A stretch of 37,668 nucleotides of DNA, from positions 1-37,668 of the forward strand of contig JAEWBS010000057.1 of assembly GCA_023391005.1 (NCBI GenBank). Direction: 5' to 3'. The translations under genes and the position numbers were made by a program. This document shows positions 6,993 through 16,032 of this stretch, in pieces (position 1 is the first letter of the stretch; each line of letters begins with the position of its first letter). Source of the stretch: Bacillota bacterium. Its GTDB lineage: Bacteria; Bacillota; Clostridia; Oscillospirales; Ruminococcaceae. The notes below the pieces were generated by a model. That model was not told the DNA's origin. It did no database searches and saw only the letters and a list, made by a program, of their open reading frames with translations.

Positions 6993-7832
6993 TTATTTCC
7001 TCTTTAATTCTATTAGTTTATGAAGCTGCGACAGCTCGTATTCCGAAGTTGTACAGGTTCCCACCGGATTTGGCGTCGTGGTATAAAAGCCATGGAAATC
7101 GGTGCCGCCGGTGGTCAAAAGCCCGTAAGCGCGCACCAGACGGTCATGCTTTTCAAGATGTTCCGGGTTGCGTCTCGGGTAACTGTATTCCAGCCCGTCA
7201 ATCAGCCCCGCCTTGGCCAACCGTTCGCCAATATCAAAGGAGTCGTACACATCGGGATGGGCCAGCACCACCGCGCCGCCGCTGGCCCGTGCGGCCTTTG
7301 CGCCATCATAAACGTCTATATAATCCACCTGTCGGCGGCAAACCCCCTCGCGGCCAAACAGCGCCTGATATAAAGCGCCGTACACCCGGTCGGAATAGCC
7401 CAGCTCGAGCAGCGCGCGCAACAGGTGTACCCGGTAGATAGTTTTGCTGTTTTTGGCCTGATCAAGCACCTGCTCCCGCGTGACGGGATAATGCTTGACC
7501 AACAGGTCGATCATCTCCTCACCGGTCTGCTGCCGCCGCCTTGCCATTAAATCAAACAGAGGCTCAAGCGACTCAAGCGTCTGCGGGCCATACACCAGCA
7601 GGTGCACCTTGCGGCCGGTGTCGTGGTCGATGCAAGAAAGTTCGACGCCCGGGAGAATACCGATGCCCGCCGCTTTAGCCGCCTGCTGCGCCGGTGCGAC
7701 CATATCCATGGCGTCGTGATCGGTGACGGCGATGCCGCCAAGCCCCCTACGGGCCGCAAACGCCACCACATCCGCCACCGCCATTGAACCGTCCGACCAG
7801 GCGGTGTGGATGTGTAAATCCCAGCGTAACAC
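6993..7832 (-). CDS. PHP-domain metal-dependent phosphoesterase (YciV/RNase AM-like)
   Basis: This belongs to the PHP phosphoesterase group that includes 3',5'-nucleoside bisphosphate phosphatase and E. coli YciV. Metal-binding motifs are visible in order: DLHIHTAWSDG (HxH, residues 5-15), VTDHDAMD (about 41-48), GVELS (about 65-69), HLLVYGP, VVLAHPDVYD (about 189-198), and GGTDFHG near the C-terminus. The frame stays open to a TTG at 7922, but the first 30 residues look non-coding. I prefer the GTG at 7832, with a GGGG tract about 11 nt upstream, giving 279 aa, close to family size. It leads the operon. The start is uncertain; the family is firm. Confidence 0.85.
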   Translation of the reverse strand: MLRWDLHIHTAWSDGSMAVADVVAFAARRGLGGIAVTDHDAMDMVAPAQQAAKAAGIGILPGVELSCIDHDTGRKVHLLVYGPQTLESLEPLFDLMARRRQQTGEEMIDLLVKHYPVTREQVLDQAKNSKTIYRVHLLRALLELGYSDRVYGALYQALFGREGVCRRQVDYIDVYDGAKAARASGGAVVLAHPDVYDSFDIGERLAKAGLIDGLEYSYPRRNPEHLEKHDRLVRAYGLLTTGGTDFHGFYTTTPNPVGTCTTSEYELSQLHKLIELKRK

Positions 7833-7981
7833 CCAAAGCTCAACCCCTAATATAAAATCTTTTATACTGCCACGGACACGCTGCACCCGTGACGGACCGC
7901 CCACAAACGGCAGTAGCCCCAAACCGGCAGGCCGATAGGCGGGCCATTTAAAATGAAGCGTATAATAGCCGTCTTGCGGAT

Positions 7982-8010
7982 ATTATACCTTTTTAGGCAT
8001 TCATTGGCAA
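7982..8010 (-). promoter_or_regulatory. Promoter of the PHP operon
   Basis: On the minus strand TTGCCA (8005-8010) and a perfect TATAAT (7982-7987) are 17 bp apart. Start near 7975, leaving about 140 nt of GC-rich leader before the GTG at 7832. Confidence 0.75.
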
Positions 8011-8041
8011 GCGTGCCCCACTAAAATAGGCAGAATAATCA

Positions 8042-8070
8042 TGGCGCTTTAACAGCTTCTATGCTATAAT
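8042..8070 (+). promoter_or_regulatory. Extended -10 promoter for the dnaD-dnaC-deoC genes
   Basis: TATAAT (8065-8070) is preceded by TGC, an extended -10. A weak -35 TGGCGC (8042-8047) lies 17 bp upstream. It diverges from the PHP operon promoter about 30 bp away. Confidence 0.65.
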
Positions 8071-8131
8071 CGTTATCGTCATTTAAACCGGTATCTATTC
8101 AGCTGCCGTAAAAATAGAAGGAGGTGCCGCT

Positions 8132-9136
8132 GTGGCCTACGCATTAAATCCCATTCTCCTGCGTCGGATCTTTCCCGTGCCGGCTCAGGTGATCGAGCGC
8201 CACATCAAGCTTTGCAGCGGCGTTTCGCTCAAATGTCTGCTGTTGCTCTTGCACGCGCCGGACGATTGTTGCGACGTGCAAAGCCTCTCAGCCCGTCTTG
8301 GCATTCCGGCGGCGGAGGTTGCCGACGCGCTTAATTATTGGATTGAAAACGATATTTTGCAGCAGGATGATCAAGTCTGCGCGCCCCGCCCCACGGCCGC
8401 CGAGCCAATCGAACGGCCCAAGGCCGTCCCGCCCGCAAGGCCCAAGCCGCCCGCTTTGCCCGCTGCTCCCGCCGTGCCGACGACCAACGCAACCAGCGGC
8501 AGCCGGCCGCATTTTCCGCGCGAGGAGTCGGTCGCGCTGATTGAACACGACAAAACGTTGCAGGGCCTTGTGCAGGAGCTGCAATCGATTCTGGGCAAGC
8601 CGTTGACCTCAGCCGATCTCGACGTACTGCTGGCGCTTTATTCCTTTTATGGGCTGTCGGCGCATTACATACTGACTCTGGTGCACTACTGCGTGACCAT
8701 CGGCAAAAGCAGCATGGGTTATGCCGAGCGGGTAGCCGCCTCTTGGATTGCCGACGGCATCGACGACAGCGCGTTGGATCATCACATCGACATTCTGATG
8801 CACAAGCGCACGAATGAAGGCAAGCTCAAGAACGCCTTTGGCATCAACGACCGCAGCCTGACCCAGCGGGAAAAGGATTATATCACCACCTGGTGCGATA
8901 CGCTGGATATGGATGTCGACACGATACGTTACGCCTATGAGATCACGGTCGAACGCACCGGCAAGCTGGCGTTCGGCTATTTGAATAAGATTTTGCACAG
9001 CTGGAGCGAAAAGGGCATCAAAACCGTCCCGCAGGCCAAGGCGGAATCGAACCCCGCCAAGAAGGCCGCCGCAACGCAGAGTGCCGAAAAGAGCGAATTT
9101 GACCGCAGAATACTTGAACAATTTATGCAGGAATAG
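8132..9136 (+). CDS. DnaD-domain replication initiation protein
   Basis: DnaD-type proteins help open the origin and load helicase in Firmicutes. This 334-aa protein has a helical N-terminal winged-helix-like part (about 1-85). A Pro/Ala-rich linker follows (about 88-130). Then comes a DnaD/DnaB_2 C-terminal domain (about 145-310) with the typical helical pattern ending YLNKILHSWSEKGIKT (about 280-296). A Lys/Ala-rich tail closes it. The GTG start is supported by AAGGAGGTG just upstream. It lies 10 bp before a DnaC/DnaI-like gene, the usual helicase-loader pairing. Confidence 0.88.
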   Translation: MAYALNPILLRRIFPVPAQVIERHIKLCSGVSLKCLLLLLHAPDDCCDVQSLSARLGIPAAEVADALNYWIENDILQQDDQVCAPRPTAAEPIERPKAVPPARPKPPALPAAPAVPTTNATSGSRPHFPREESVALIEHDKTLQGLVQELQSILGKPLTSADLDVLLALYSFYGLSAHYILTLVHYCVTIGKSSMGYAERVAASWIADGIDDSALDHHIDILMHKRTNEGKLKNAFGINDRSLTQREKDYITTWCDTLDMDVDTIRYAYEITVERTGKLAFGYLNKILHSWSEKGIKTVPQAKAESNPAKKAAATQSAEKSEFDRRILEQFMQE

Positions 9137-9146
9137 AGGTGGGGAC

Positions 9147-10133
9147 ATGGCTTACCCAAAAGAAATTGTTGAAACAAGCCGGGGGATTTTAAACGACCGG
9201 CGGGAGCGCGCTGAGCTGGCGCTCAACGAGCGCCGTGTGCGGATCAGCCGTCTGGCCCCGCATATCCTACAGCTTGAGCGCGAGATTGCCAGCACCTCGG
9301 CCAGAATTGCGAGCGCAGTACTTTCGGGCGAAAATGTGCAGCAGAAGCTGGCTCAGGTGCGCGAATTTAATCTTGAAAAGCAGCAGGCGCTTAAAGACGC
9401 GCTCGCCGCCGCGGGCTTTGCGCCCGACGCGCTGCAAATTCAGTACCATTGCCCTGCCTGCAAAGACACCGGCAACGACAACGGCAGGCTGTGCAACTGC
9501 GCCCGACAGCTGCAAAAGGGTCTGATGTACGAGCGCCTCGGCGCGGTTTCGTCACTGGCCGACAGCACCTTTGAAAATTTCTCGCTGCATTATTATTCCG
9601 ACACGCCGACCGATAATTCCCCTGTGCCGGAGCGCGCGATTATGCAAAAGACGCTGCTCGAGTGCACCAAATATGCCGCAAGCTTCTCCCCTTCCGCGTC
9701 GAGCCTGCTGCTGATCGGCGCGCCGGGCTTAGGCAAGACGCATCTGTCTATCGCCATCGCCTGCGCCGCGATCGAAAAGGGTTTTGACGTGATGTACGTA
9801 CCGTTCCACACGCTGCTGACCAAGCTTGAGGCGGCGCGCTTTGGCAAAACCAGCGAGGAATTTCAGGACTATTTAAGCCCGGCGCTAAGCTGCGAGCTGC
9901 TGGTGCTCGACGATTTGGGCAGCGAGTTTTCAACCTCCTTTTCGACGTCGGTGCTCTACGATATTATCAACACCCGCCAGCTGCAAGGCGCGCCGACTAT
10001 TATCAATACAAACCTCAAGCAAAACGAGCTTTCGGCCCGCTATGGCGATCGTATCCGTTCGCGCCTGCTCGGGTGTTACCGCATCATTCCGTTTGCGGGC
10101 TCGGATATCCGGCTGCAAAAAAAGCGGTTGTAG
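9147..10133 (+). CDS. DnaC/DnaI-like helicase loader ATPase
   Basis: This 328-aa AAA+ protein probably loads the replicative helicase. A long coiled-coil-like N-terminus (about 1-95) is followed by a zinc-binding cluster CPACKDTG...CNC (Cys102, 105, 116, 118), as in B. subtilis DnaI. The ATPase domain shows Walker A GAPGLGKT (191-198) and Walker B LLVLDDLG (251-258). The final arginine-rich region (RIRSRLLG, about 295-302) holds the arginine finger. ATG 9147 is preferred over an upstream ATG at 9081 because GAGGTGGGG lies directly before it and the earlier start would overlap dnaD. It is co-transcribed with the DnaD-like gene. Confidence 0.88.
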   Translation: MAYPKEIVETSRGILNDRRERAELALNERRVRISRLAPHILQLEREIASTSARIASAVLSGENVQQKLAQVREFNLEKQQALKDALAAAGFAPDALQIQYHCPACKDTGNDNGRLCNCARQLQKGLMYERLGAVSSLADSTFENFSLHYYSDTPTDNSPVPERAIMQKTLLECTKYAASFSPSASSLLLIGAPGLGKTHLSIAIACAAIEKGFDVMYVPFHTLLTKLEAARFGKTSEEFQDYLSPALSCELLVLDDLGSEFSTSFSTSVLYDIINTRQLQGAPTIINTNLKQNELSARYGDRIRSRLLGCYRIIPFAGSDIRLQKKRL

Positions 10134-10153
10134 CCGCAGGTTGGAGGAATCTC

Positions 10154-10813
10154 ATGGACACTAAAACTGTTCTTGCTCACGTGGACCACACGCTGCTAAA
10201 GCCCGAGGCCACCGAGGCGCAGGTTGCGGCGCTCTGCCGCGAGGCGCTCGCGTACGGCGTCGCCTCGGTCTGCATCAACCCCCGGTATGTGCCGCTGGCC
10301 GCCTCTATTTTGCAGGACAAAATCGCGGTTTGTACCGTTGTCGGTTTCCCGCTCGGCGCGATGACGCGCGAGGCCAAGGTGTTTGAAGCGCAGGACGCGA
10401 TCGCCAAAGGCGCGGACGAGATAGACATGGTCATCTCAATCGGCGACCTCAAGGACAAAAAATTTGACGCCATCGAATCCGAGATACGCGCCGTCAAAGC
10501 GGTGATTGGAAACCGTATTTTAAAAGTGATTATCGAAACCTGCCTGCTGACCGACGCGGAAAAGCGCCGCATGTGCCACCTCGTGGCACGCGCGGGCGGC
10601 GACTATATCAAGACCTCCACCGGCTTTTCGTCGGGCGGGGCCACCGCTGCCGATATCGCGCTGTTTGCCGAAGAGACGCAGGGGTGCATCAAAATCAAAG
10701 CGGCGGGCGGCATCAAAAGCTGCGCGGATATGCAGACATTCTTATCGCTCGGAGCCGACCGGCTCGGCAGCAGCAGCGCCATCCGGCTGATGAAGGAAGA
10801 CGGTCTGCTCTAA
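10154..10813 (+). CDS. deoC: Deoxyribose-phosphate aldolase DeoC
   Basis: DeoC cleaves 2-deoxyribose-5-phosphate to acetaldehyde and glyceraldehyde-3-phosphate, feeding DNA-derived sugar into glycolysis. The 219-aa protein is a class I aldolase TIM barrel. The Schiff-base lysine is Lys153 in YIKTSTGF, and its helpers are Asp91 in DEIDMV and Lys182 in IKAAGGI. Other hallmarks are DHTLLKP near the start and VVGFPLGA (about 62-69). ATG 10154 is chosen because TTGGAGGA lies 5-6 nt upstream; the frame is open farther but would overlap dnaC. It follows dnaC by 20 bp, so it may share that transcript. No other deo genes are nearby. Confidence 0.95.
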   Translation: MDTKTVLAHVDHTLLKPEATEAQVAALCREALAYGVASVCINPRYVPLAASILQDKIAVCTVVGFPLGAMTREAKVFEAQDAIAKGADEIDMVISIGDLKDKKFDAIESEIRAVKAVIGNRILKVIIETCLLTDAEKRRMCHLVARAGGDYIKTSTGFSSGGATAADIALFAEETQGCIKIKAAGGIKSCADMQTFLSLGADRLGSSSAIRLMKEDGLL

Positions 10814-10817
10814 ACTG

Positions 10818-10934
10818 ATAAACGCCAACAGCAACACCTCTGGGCTGCGCTGGCGGCGTTGATTGACGCAGCAGTGCCTGTATCGGTCAGCGCCCCTAAT
10901 CGGCACCTGATACGTCGTGCGCTAGGGCGTTTAT
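10818..10934. repeat. 117-bp palindrome-bounded, highly self-complementary segment after deoC
   Basis: The ends ATAAACGCC (10818-10826) and GGCGTTTAT (10926-10934) are perfect inverted copies. Inside there are competing short complements: AACGCC with GGCGTT at 10855-10860, GTGCC with GGCAC, and GTATC with GATAC. It may be a palindromic repeat unit or a structured 3' RNA between deoC and its terminator. No coding frame is convincing. Confidence 0.4.
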
Positions 10935-10958
10935 TGCCATTCAAAACTATAAAATCAC

Positions 10959-11000
10959 AAGGGCGTAAAAGTCAAACCTCGGAATGACTTTTACGCCCTT
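10959..11000 (+). terminator. Intrinsic terminator of the dnaD-dnaC-deoC unit
   Basis: A perfect 16-bp stem (AAGGGCGTAAAAGTCA, 10959-10974, with 10985-11000) has a 10-nt loop and runs into TTTTT. It sits about 145 bp after deoC and is 95 bp from the convergent GGDEF-EAL gene end. Confidence 0.9.
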
Positions 11001-11094
11001 TTTCATATGAACAACGGATGCAACGCATTTGCGCCGATAAAAGTCGACGAGTGCCTATGCGCTGCGAACAGCGTGAATTTGATCTACGTTAACC

Positions 11095-13452
11095 TTAGAT
11101 CAAATTCAGAATCTCGGCCTCCGGTACCGGCGCGCTGAAAAGATAGCCCTGAATGGCGTTGCAGCCGCAGGCGGCCAGATAGTCCTGCTGCTGCGTCGTC
11201 TCGACCCCTTCGGCGATGACCTTGAGCCCAATCTGTCGAGCCAGCGCCACGATGGTTTTAACAATCTGCCCCTCAACGCCGTCGGCAGTGATGTTGTCGA
11301 TAAACGACTTGTCGATCTTGAGCACATCAATAGGCAGGCTTTTCATATAGTTGAGCGAGGAATAGCCGGTACCGAAATCGTCAAGATAAATCATAATGCC
11401 ATGCGCGCGCAGCCTTGCGAGCTTGGCATAGGTATCGTCAAATGATTCAACAAGGCAGGATTCGGTGATCTCCAGCGCAACGCTGCCTTTTTTAAGGCCA
11501 AGCCGGTCAAAGACCGCGATTGTATCATCGACAAAGCCGCTTTGTCTAAGCTGTACTGAAGACACGTTGCAGGAAACGCACAGCCCTTTATGGCTCAGGC
11601 TTTGAGCAAACGCAAAGCTGCGCTCAATAACCCATCGGCCAATCTCGTTGATCAGGCCTATTTCTTCGGCCACAGTGATAAAATGCGCCGGGTAAACCAG
11701 CCCATAAGCGGCGCTATTCCAGCGAAGCAGCGCCTCAATACCCACAATCTGGCCGCTTGTCGCCGCAACCTGCGGCTGATAATACAGGACGAATTCATGG
11801 TTTTGATAAGCTTCGCGCAGACGCTTCTCAAGCTCGGTGCGTTGGGCAAGCTCGGTCACCATGCTGCTGTTGTATAACACATATTGGTCCCTGCCCGTCG
11901 TTTTGGCCTTATACATCGCGAGGTCGGCGTGCTTGAGCAGCTCTTCGACCGTTGTGCCATCTCTGGGGTACGCCGCGACACCAATGCTACAGGTGATGTA
12001 AAAGCTCAGGCTGTCGATGCTGATCGCTTCTTTAAACAGCGCGAGAATTTGCCCGCCCAGCGCCAGAAGCTGCGTCTCTTCGGCGGTGTCATCCGCCAGC
12101 ACAAGAAACTCGTCGCCGCCCAGCCGCGAGAGCGTCAGGTGCGGGGCGGACAAGGCGCCCAGCCGCCCCGCAATCTCGACGAGCATGCGATCGCCAATCG
12201 AGTGTCCGTGGGTATCGTTAATAACCTTAAAATTGTCCACATCGATGAACAAAATACCCCCTGAGACAGTACCGCCGGCGCACTGCGCCAAGCTCTTCTC
12301 CATCTGGTTAAGGATATAGGTTCTGTTTGGAAGGTCGGTCAGGCTGTCAAAATAAGCGAGATGACGAATCTTTTCTATGTACTGCTTACGCTCGGTGATA
12401 TCCCGCACGGCCGCCACATAGGCGTCCTTGCCCGACCACTGGGTTTTGCGCAGCGCAATCTCCACGTCCAACACCGTTTTATCCAGCGGCCGCTTTGATT
12501 TTAGCTCAAAAATAATGAAGCCCTGATCTTCAATTTGTCCGGTCACCTTCCCCGGCCAGCGCTCCGCAACAGCCGGATCGGCCGACAGGTCCACTATGCT
12601 GTAAGACAGCATATCCTCACAGCTTAGCCCATACAGCACACCAGCCTGCTTGTTTGTGTGCAGCAGCCGTCCGGCCTCGTCGTGGATGATAATGGCGTCG
12701 TGTATGGTGTTAAAAACGGTCCACAAGTTGTTCTCGGCATAGGTCCGCTCCTGAATTTCGTTCTGAAGACGCCGGTTGCTTTTGAGCAACACCCACACAT
12801 AAAACAGCAAGGAAGCCAGAATAAAAGTAGCCATAGCCAGATAACCGGCGCGCTGTTTTTCAAGAATGGCTTCAAGCATTCTATAGGTGCTCTCGGCATA
12901 CATACCGGTACCGATGTAGGCCTCGATTTCGGGAATGCCCATGACAAACGAGAGCTTTTCCTCGATGGCTGATCGGTCCGGCAGATAATAAGCATAGGTC
13001 ACAAACGAGCCCTCGGGCTTTGCTTTGGCCGCGTTGACAAGCTCCTGAATAATATATCGACCGCTTGCGTCCTGAAGCAGCCATTGATCGGTGCCTTCCT
13101 TTTCCGGCTCATAGGGCTGTACCAGCATGGTACCATCGTAGGTACTCATAAAAATATAATTGGGGCCGAATTCATCGTCATAGGTCATCTCTCTAACGAG
13201 ATCGCTGATCTGCCGCCGGGCTTTTGTGCGGCTGATTTCGCCTCTTTTAAGCCGGCCAACAACAGGCTCGACGGCGTTGTAGGCCAGATGCACCATTCTG
13301 CTGACCGAGTTTTGTCTTTGCTGCGCCATATGCCGCTGAAAATCTGAGGTGATGCTCTGAGAAAACACCAGCGGAAACAGGACAACAATCAAGGAATAAA
13401 CGGCCAGAACCACAACCCAAGCCCAGATCTGTTTTTTTGGCTTATGCTCCAT
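11095..13452 (-). CDS. Membrane Cache-PAS-GGDEF-EAL cyclic-di-GMP signalling protein
   Basis: This 785-aa sensor probably makes and/or breaks cyclic di-GMP. The order is: membrane helix about 11-31; a single-Cache-2-like extracellular domain about 45-200 (DEFGPNYIFMSTYDGTML, GSFVTYAY); a second helix about 207-226; a PAS domain about 245-352 ending in DITERKQ; GGDEF about 362-520; and EAL about 540-785. The RLGGDEF active loop is intact, but the inhibitory RxxD site is missing (SAPH in its place). EAL residues look complete: GIEALLRW, DDFGTGYSSL, KIDKSF, AEGVE. The start has GGAGG upstream. It follows recQ by 79 bp on the same strand and may be co-transcribed. Its ligand is unknown. Confidence 0.92.
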   Translation of the reverse strand: MEHKPKKQIWAWVVVLAVYSLIVVLFPLVFSQSITSDFQRHMAQQRQNSVSRMVHLAYNAVEPVVGRLKRGEISRTKARRQISDLVREMTYDDEFGPNYIFMSTYDGTMLVQPYEPEKEGTDQWLLQDASGRYIIQELVNAAKAKPEGSFVTYAYYLPDRSAIEEKLSFVMGIPEIEAYIGTGMYAESTYRMLEAILEKQRAGYLAMATFILASLLFYVWVLLKSNRRLQNEIQERTYAENNLWTVFNTIHDAIIIHDEAGRLLHTNKQAGVLYGLSCEDMLSYSIVDLSADPAVAERWPGKVTGQIEDQGFIIFELKSKRPLDKTVLDVEIALRKTQWSGKDAYVAAVRDITERKQYIEKIRHLAYFDSLTDLPNRTYILNQMEKSLAQCAGGTVSGGILFIDVDNFKVINDTHGHSIGDRMLVEIAGRLGALSAPHLTLSRLGGDEFLVLADDTAEETQLLALGGQILALFKEAISIDSLSFYITCSIGVAAYPRDGTTVEELLKHADLAMYKAKTTGRDQYVLYNSSMVTELAQRTELEKRLREAYQNHEFVLYYQPQVAATSGQIVGIEALLRWNSAAYGLVYPAHFITVAEEIGLINEIGRWVIERSFAFAQSLSHKGLCVSCNVSSVQLRQSGFVDDTIAVFDRLGLKKGSVALEITESCLVESFDDTYAKLARLRAHGIMIYLDDFGTGYSSLNYMKSLPIDVLKIDKSFIDNITADGVEGQIVKTIVALARQIGLKVIAEGVETTQQQDYLAACGCNAIQGYLFSAPVPEAEILNLI

Positions 13453-13531
13453 CTAATGTCCTCCGTCTATGGCCTCGAAAATACATTGCAGCGCTTTGGG
13501 GCGTTGGTATCGATGACACGCGCGGCGTTGC

Positions 13532-15787
13532 TCACGGCGCATTATTGCTGCTTAAAATAGTGCAAACCTGTGCAATGATCAGCCGCTGCGCGCACGGGGG
13601 ATAGAGATTGACCCAGTATTGGCCTCGGGCGCCGGTGCGCGCTTCTTGAAAAATGCCAAGCGCCTGGCCTTTTGGCGTCGGTACTTTTCTTTGGCCGTCG
13701 TCTTGCCCGACAAGATGCAGATACCCCTCCGATACCAGCCAGCCCGCGACCTTGACCGATGAGAGCTTTGAGCACCCATGTTGTGATAATACTGCGTTGA
13801 TCGCACTGGACAGCACACTGACCGTAACCGGCTCTTCCAAAACCTCAATCTCTTTTAAAATGTCGTCATCCGGCAAAACGATTTCAACGGTTTTTCGCTG
13901 CCTTTTGCGTTTTGAATCGAAGCCGCCTTCCTCTTGTGAATCCTCTTCTAAAGCGTTCTGGATACAAAAATCAGCGATCAGCCGCAAAAATGGTTCGCCG
14001 TAGCGTTGCAGCTTGGTTTCTCCCACGCCGGACACGTTTAAAAACTGCGCAGATGTGCGCGGCAGCCGGTTGCACATGTCGATGAGGCTACTGTCTGAAA
14101 ACACCATAAAGGCCGGTACGCCCTGCTGGGCCGCGATCTCGTAACGCAGCGCCTTGAGCTGGCTATAAAGCGCCGCCCGCTCCTTGGGCACCGTATTTTT
14201 GCCACGCGCGGTCGCATCCGAAGTGCGATCGGCGGAGGGTGTTTTTTCTTGAGCGAGCTTCATTTGCAGTGTTTTGGCACCGCTTAACACCTCTTTGGCG
14301 GTTGGCGTCAGGCGCAGGACGGCATACTGCCCGTCACTTTTTTCAAGATAACCGTTTTGAACTAAAAATTCGATGATGGCGCGCAGGGCGTGAATGCTTT
14401 TTTCGCTGATGCCATAGGTCGACAATCCGTCGAGTCCCAACTCGCGCACGCGTTCGTTTTTGCTGCCGCGCAGCACATCGATCACCAGCGCCGCGCCAAA
14501 GCGCTCTTTCATACGCGCCACACAAGAAAGAATCTTTTGCGCGTCGAGCGTCACATCCACCGTCTCAAACTTGGTATCACAGTTGCCGCAATGGCCGCAG
14601 TAGCCGGGCGGAACCTCGCCGAAATAACGCAGGATAAAAGCGCGCAGGCAGTCGTTGGTCGTAGCGTAAAAGGTCATCTCGCGCAGACGGCGATACTCCT
14701 GTTCCTTGAGCAATTGCTCGGTTTCGGGGTCGGAATAGGCGGTGTCTCTGGCGTGCTCGATCAACCACTGATGGGTCCGGACATCCTGACCGCTGTAGAG
14801 CAAAAGACAGGCCGCCGCGCTGCCGTCACGACCGGCTCTTCCCGCCTCCTGATAATAGCTTTCAATATCCTTGGGCATATTGTAATGCACGACGAAAGAT
14901 ACATTCGATTTGTCGATGCCCATGCCAAACGCGTTGGTCGCGACCATGATCTGCACCCGGTCAAACAAAAAGTCGTCCTGATTGGCGTGGCGTTCCTCGT
15001 CGGGCAGACCGGCATGGTACCGAGCCGCCGAAAAACCCTGACTGTTGAGCACTTCGCAGACCTCTTCCACTGTTTTTCGGGTTGCGCAGTAAACAATGCC
15101 GTTTTGACCTTTGCGCGTGCTTAAAAAATCGGTCAGCGCCCGCATTTTATTTTTGGGGGATTGCACCTCAAAGTAAAGATTTTGCCGGTCAAAGCCGGTC
15201 ACGAGCACGGTGGGGTCCTGCAAAGAGAGCAGCGCGACAATATCCTCTCGGACGCGCGCGGTGGCGGTGGCGGTAAACGCCGAGACAACCGGCCTTGTCC
15301 CCAGCTGCGCGATAAACTGCGGAATCTGCGCATAGCTCGGGCGAAAGTCCTGCCCCCATTGCGAGATGCAATGCGCCTCGTCGACCGTCAGCATCGCGAT
15401 GGGCGCGCTTTGGGCAAAGGCGAGAAAATCGGGTGCGAGCAGCCGCTCAGGCGCGACATAAATCAGCTTATATTTGCCGCACTGGGCGTTATAGAGCGCC
15501 GTTTCCATCTGGCGCGGCGAAAGTGTCGAGTTGATGTACGCGGCGGCGACGCCGGACTGAATCAGCGCGCCGACCTGATCCTTCATCAGCGAGATCAGCG
15601 GAGACACCACGAGTGTAATGCCCTCCTGCAGCAGAGCGGGCAGCTGAAAGCAGATCGATTTGCCCGCGCCGGTCGGCATAATGCCCAGAACATCGCGCCC
15701 GGCCAGAATGTCCGAAATCAGCGCCTGCTGCCCGCCGCGAAAGCTGTCGTAGCCAAAATATTTTTTTAGTGCTTGCTCAATCGTCAT
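13532..15787 (-). CDS. recQ: ATP-dependent DNA helicase RecQ
   Basis: RecQ is a 3'-5' DNA helicase in recombination and replication-fork repair. Residues about 1-330 form the helicase: Walker A PTGAGKS (38-44), DEAH, SAFTATAT, and motif VI YYQEAGRAGRDG. The zinc-binding CGHCGNCD (about 388-395) and RQC winged helix follow (about 400-505), then HRDC (about 552-630). About 100 further residues after an acidic/basic linker form a second winged-helix-like tail, which shorter RecQs lack. ATG 15787 is chosen because AAGGGG lies upstream and MTIEQALKKYFGYDSFR aligns with RecQ starts. The frame continues upstream to 15901 without support. 751 aa. Confidence 0.95.
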   Translation of the reverse strand: MTIEQALKKYFGYDSFRGGQQALISDILAGRDVLGIMPTGAGKSICFQLPALLQEGITLVVSPLISLMKDQVGALIQSGVAAAYINSTLSPRQMETALYNAQCGKYKLIYVAPERLLAPDFLAFAQSAPIAMLTVDEAHCISQWGQDFRPSYAQIPQFIAQLGTRPVVSAFTATATARVREDIVALLSLQDPTVLVTGFDRQNLYFEVQSPKNKMRALTDFLSTRKGQNGIVYCATRKTVEEVCEVLNSQGFSAARYHAGLPDEERHANQDDFLFDRVQIMVATNAFGMGIDKSNVSFVVHYNMPKDIESYYQEAGRAGRDGSAAACLLLYSGQDVRTHQWLIEHARDTAYSDPETEQLLKEQEYRRLREMTFYATTNDCLRAFILRYFGEVPPGYCGHCGNCDTKFETVDVTLDAQKILSCVARMKERFGAALVIDVLRGSKNERVRELGLDGLSTYGISEKSIHALRAIIEFLVQNGYLEKSDGQYAVLRLTPTAKEVLSGAKTLQMKLAQEKTPSADRTSDATARGKNTVPKERAALYSQLKALRYEIAAQQGVPAFMVFSDSSLIDMCNRLPRTSAQFLNVSGVGETKLQRYGEPFLRLIADFCIQNALEEDSQEEGGFDSKRKRQRKTVEIVLPDDDILKEIEVLEEPVTVSVLSSAINAVLSQHGCSKLSSVKVAGWLVSEGYLHLVGQDDGQRKVPTPKGQALGIFQEARTGARGQYWVNLYPPCAQRLIIAQVCTILSSNNAP

Positions 15788-15857
15788 GGATATCCCCTTA
15801 ATACCGCCATACAACCGGATATTTTGTTCGGCAGAATTAACGCCGTTACATGCTTTC

Positions 15858-15886
15858 ATCATAACATAGAAAGCCCACTTGAAAAA
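15858..15886 (-). promoter_or_regulatory. Possible recQ promoter
   Basis: On the minus strand TATGAT (15858-15863) lies 17 bp from a poor -35 TTTTTC (15881-15886). The rest of the 15.79-16.11 kb gap holds the hairpin and promoter listed next and nothing else that I can name. Confidence 0.4.
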
Positions 15887-16032
15887 GACATATTTTAACA
15901 TTTTAAATGAAGTAATACCAAGAATCGCTATTCCTTGTCATCGCGTCTGCTCATTAAAATTGTTAAGGCATTTCTAATTTGCGCATCGCCGATAGGCCGC
16001 GCTTTTTTATTACGAAGATCCGCAGCCAAAAA

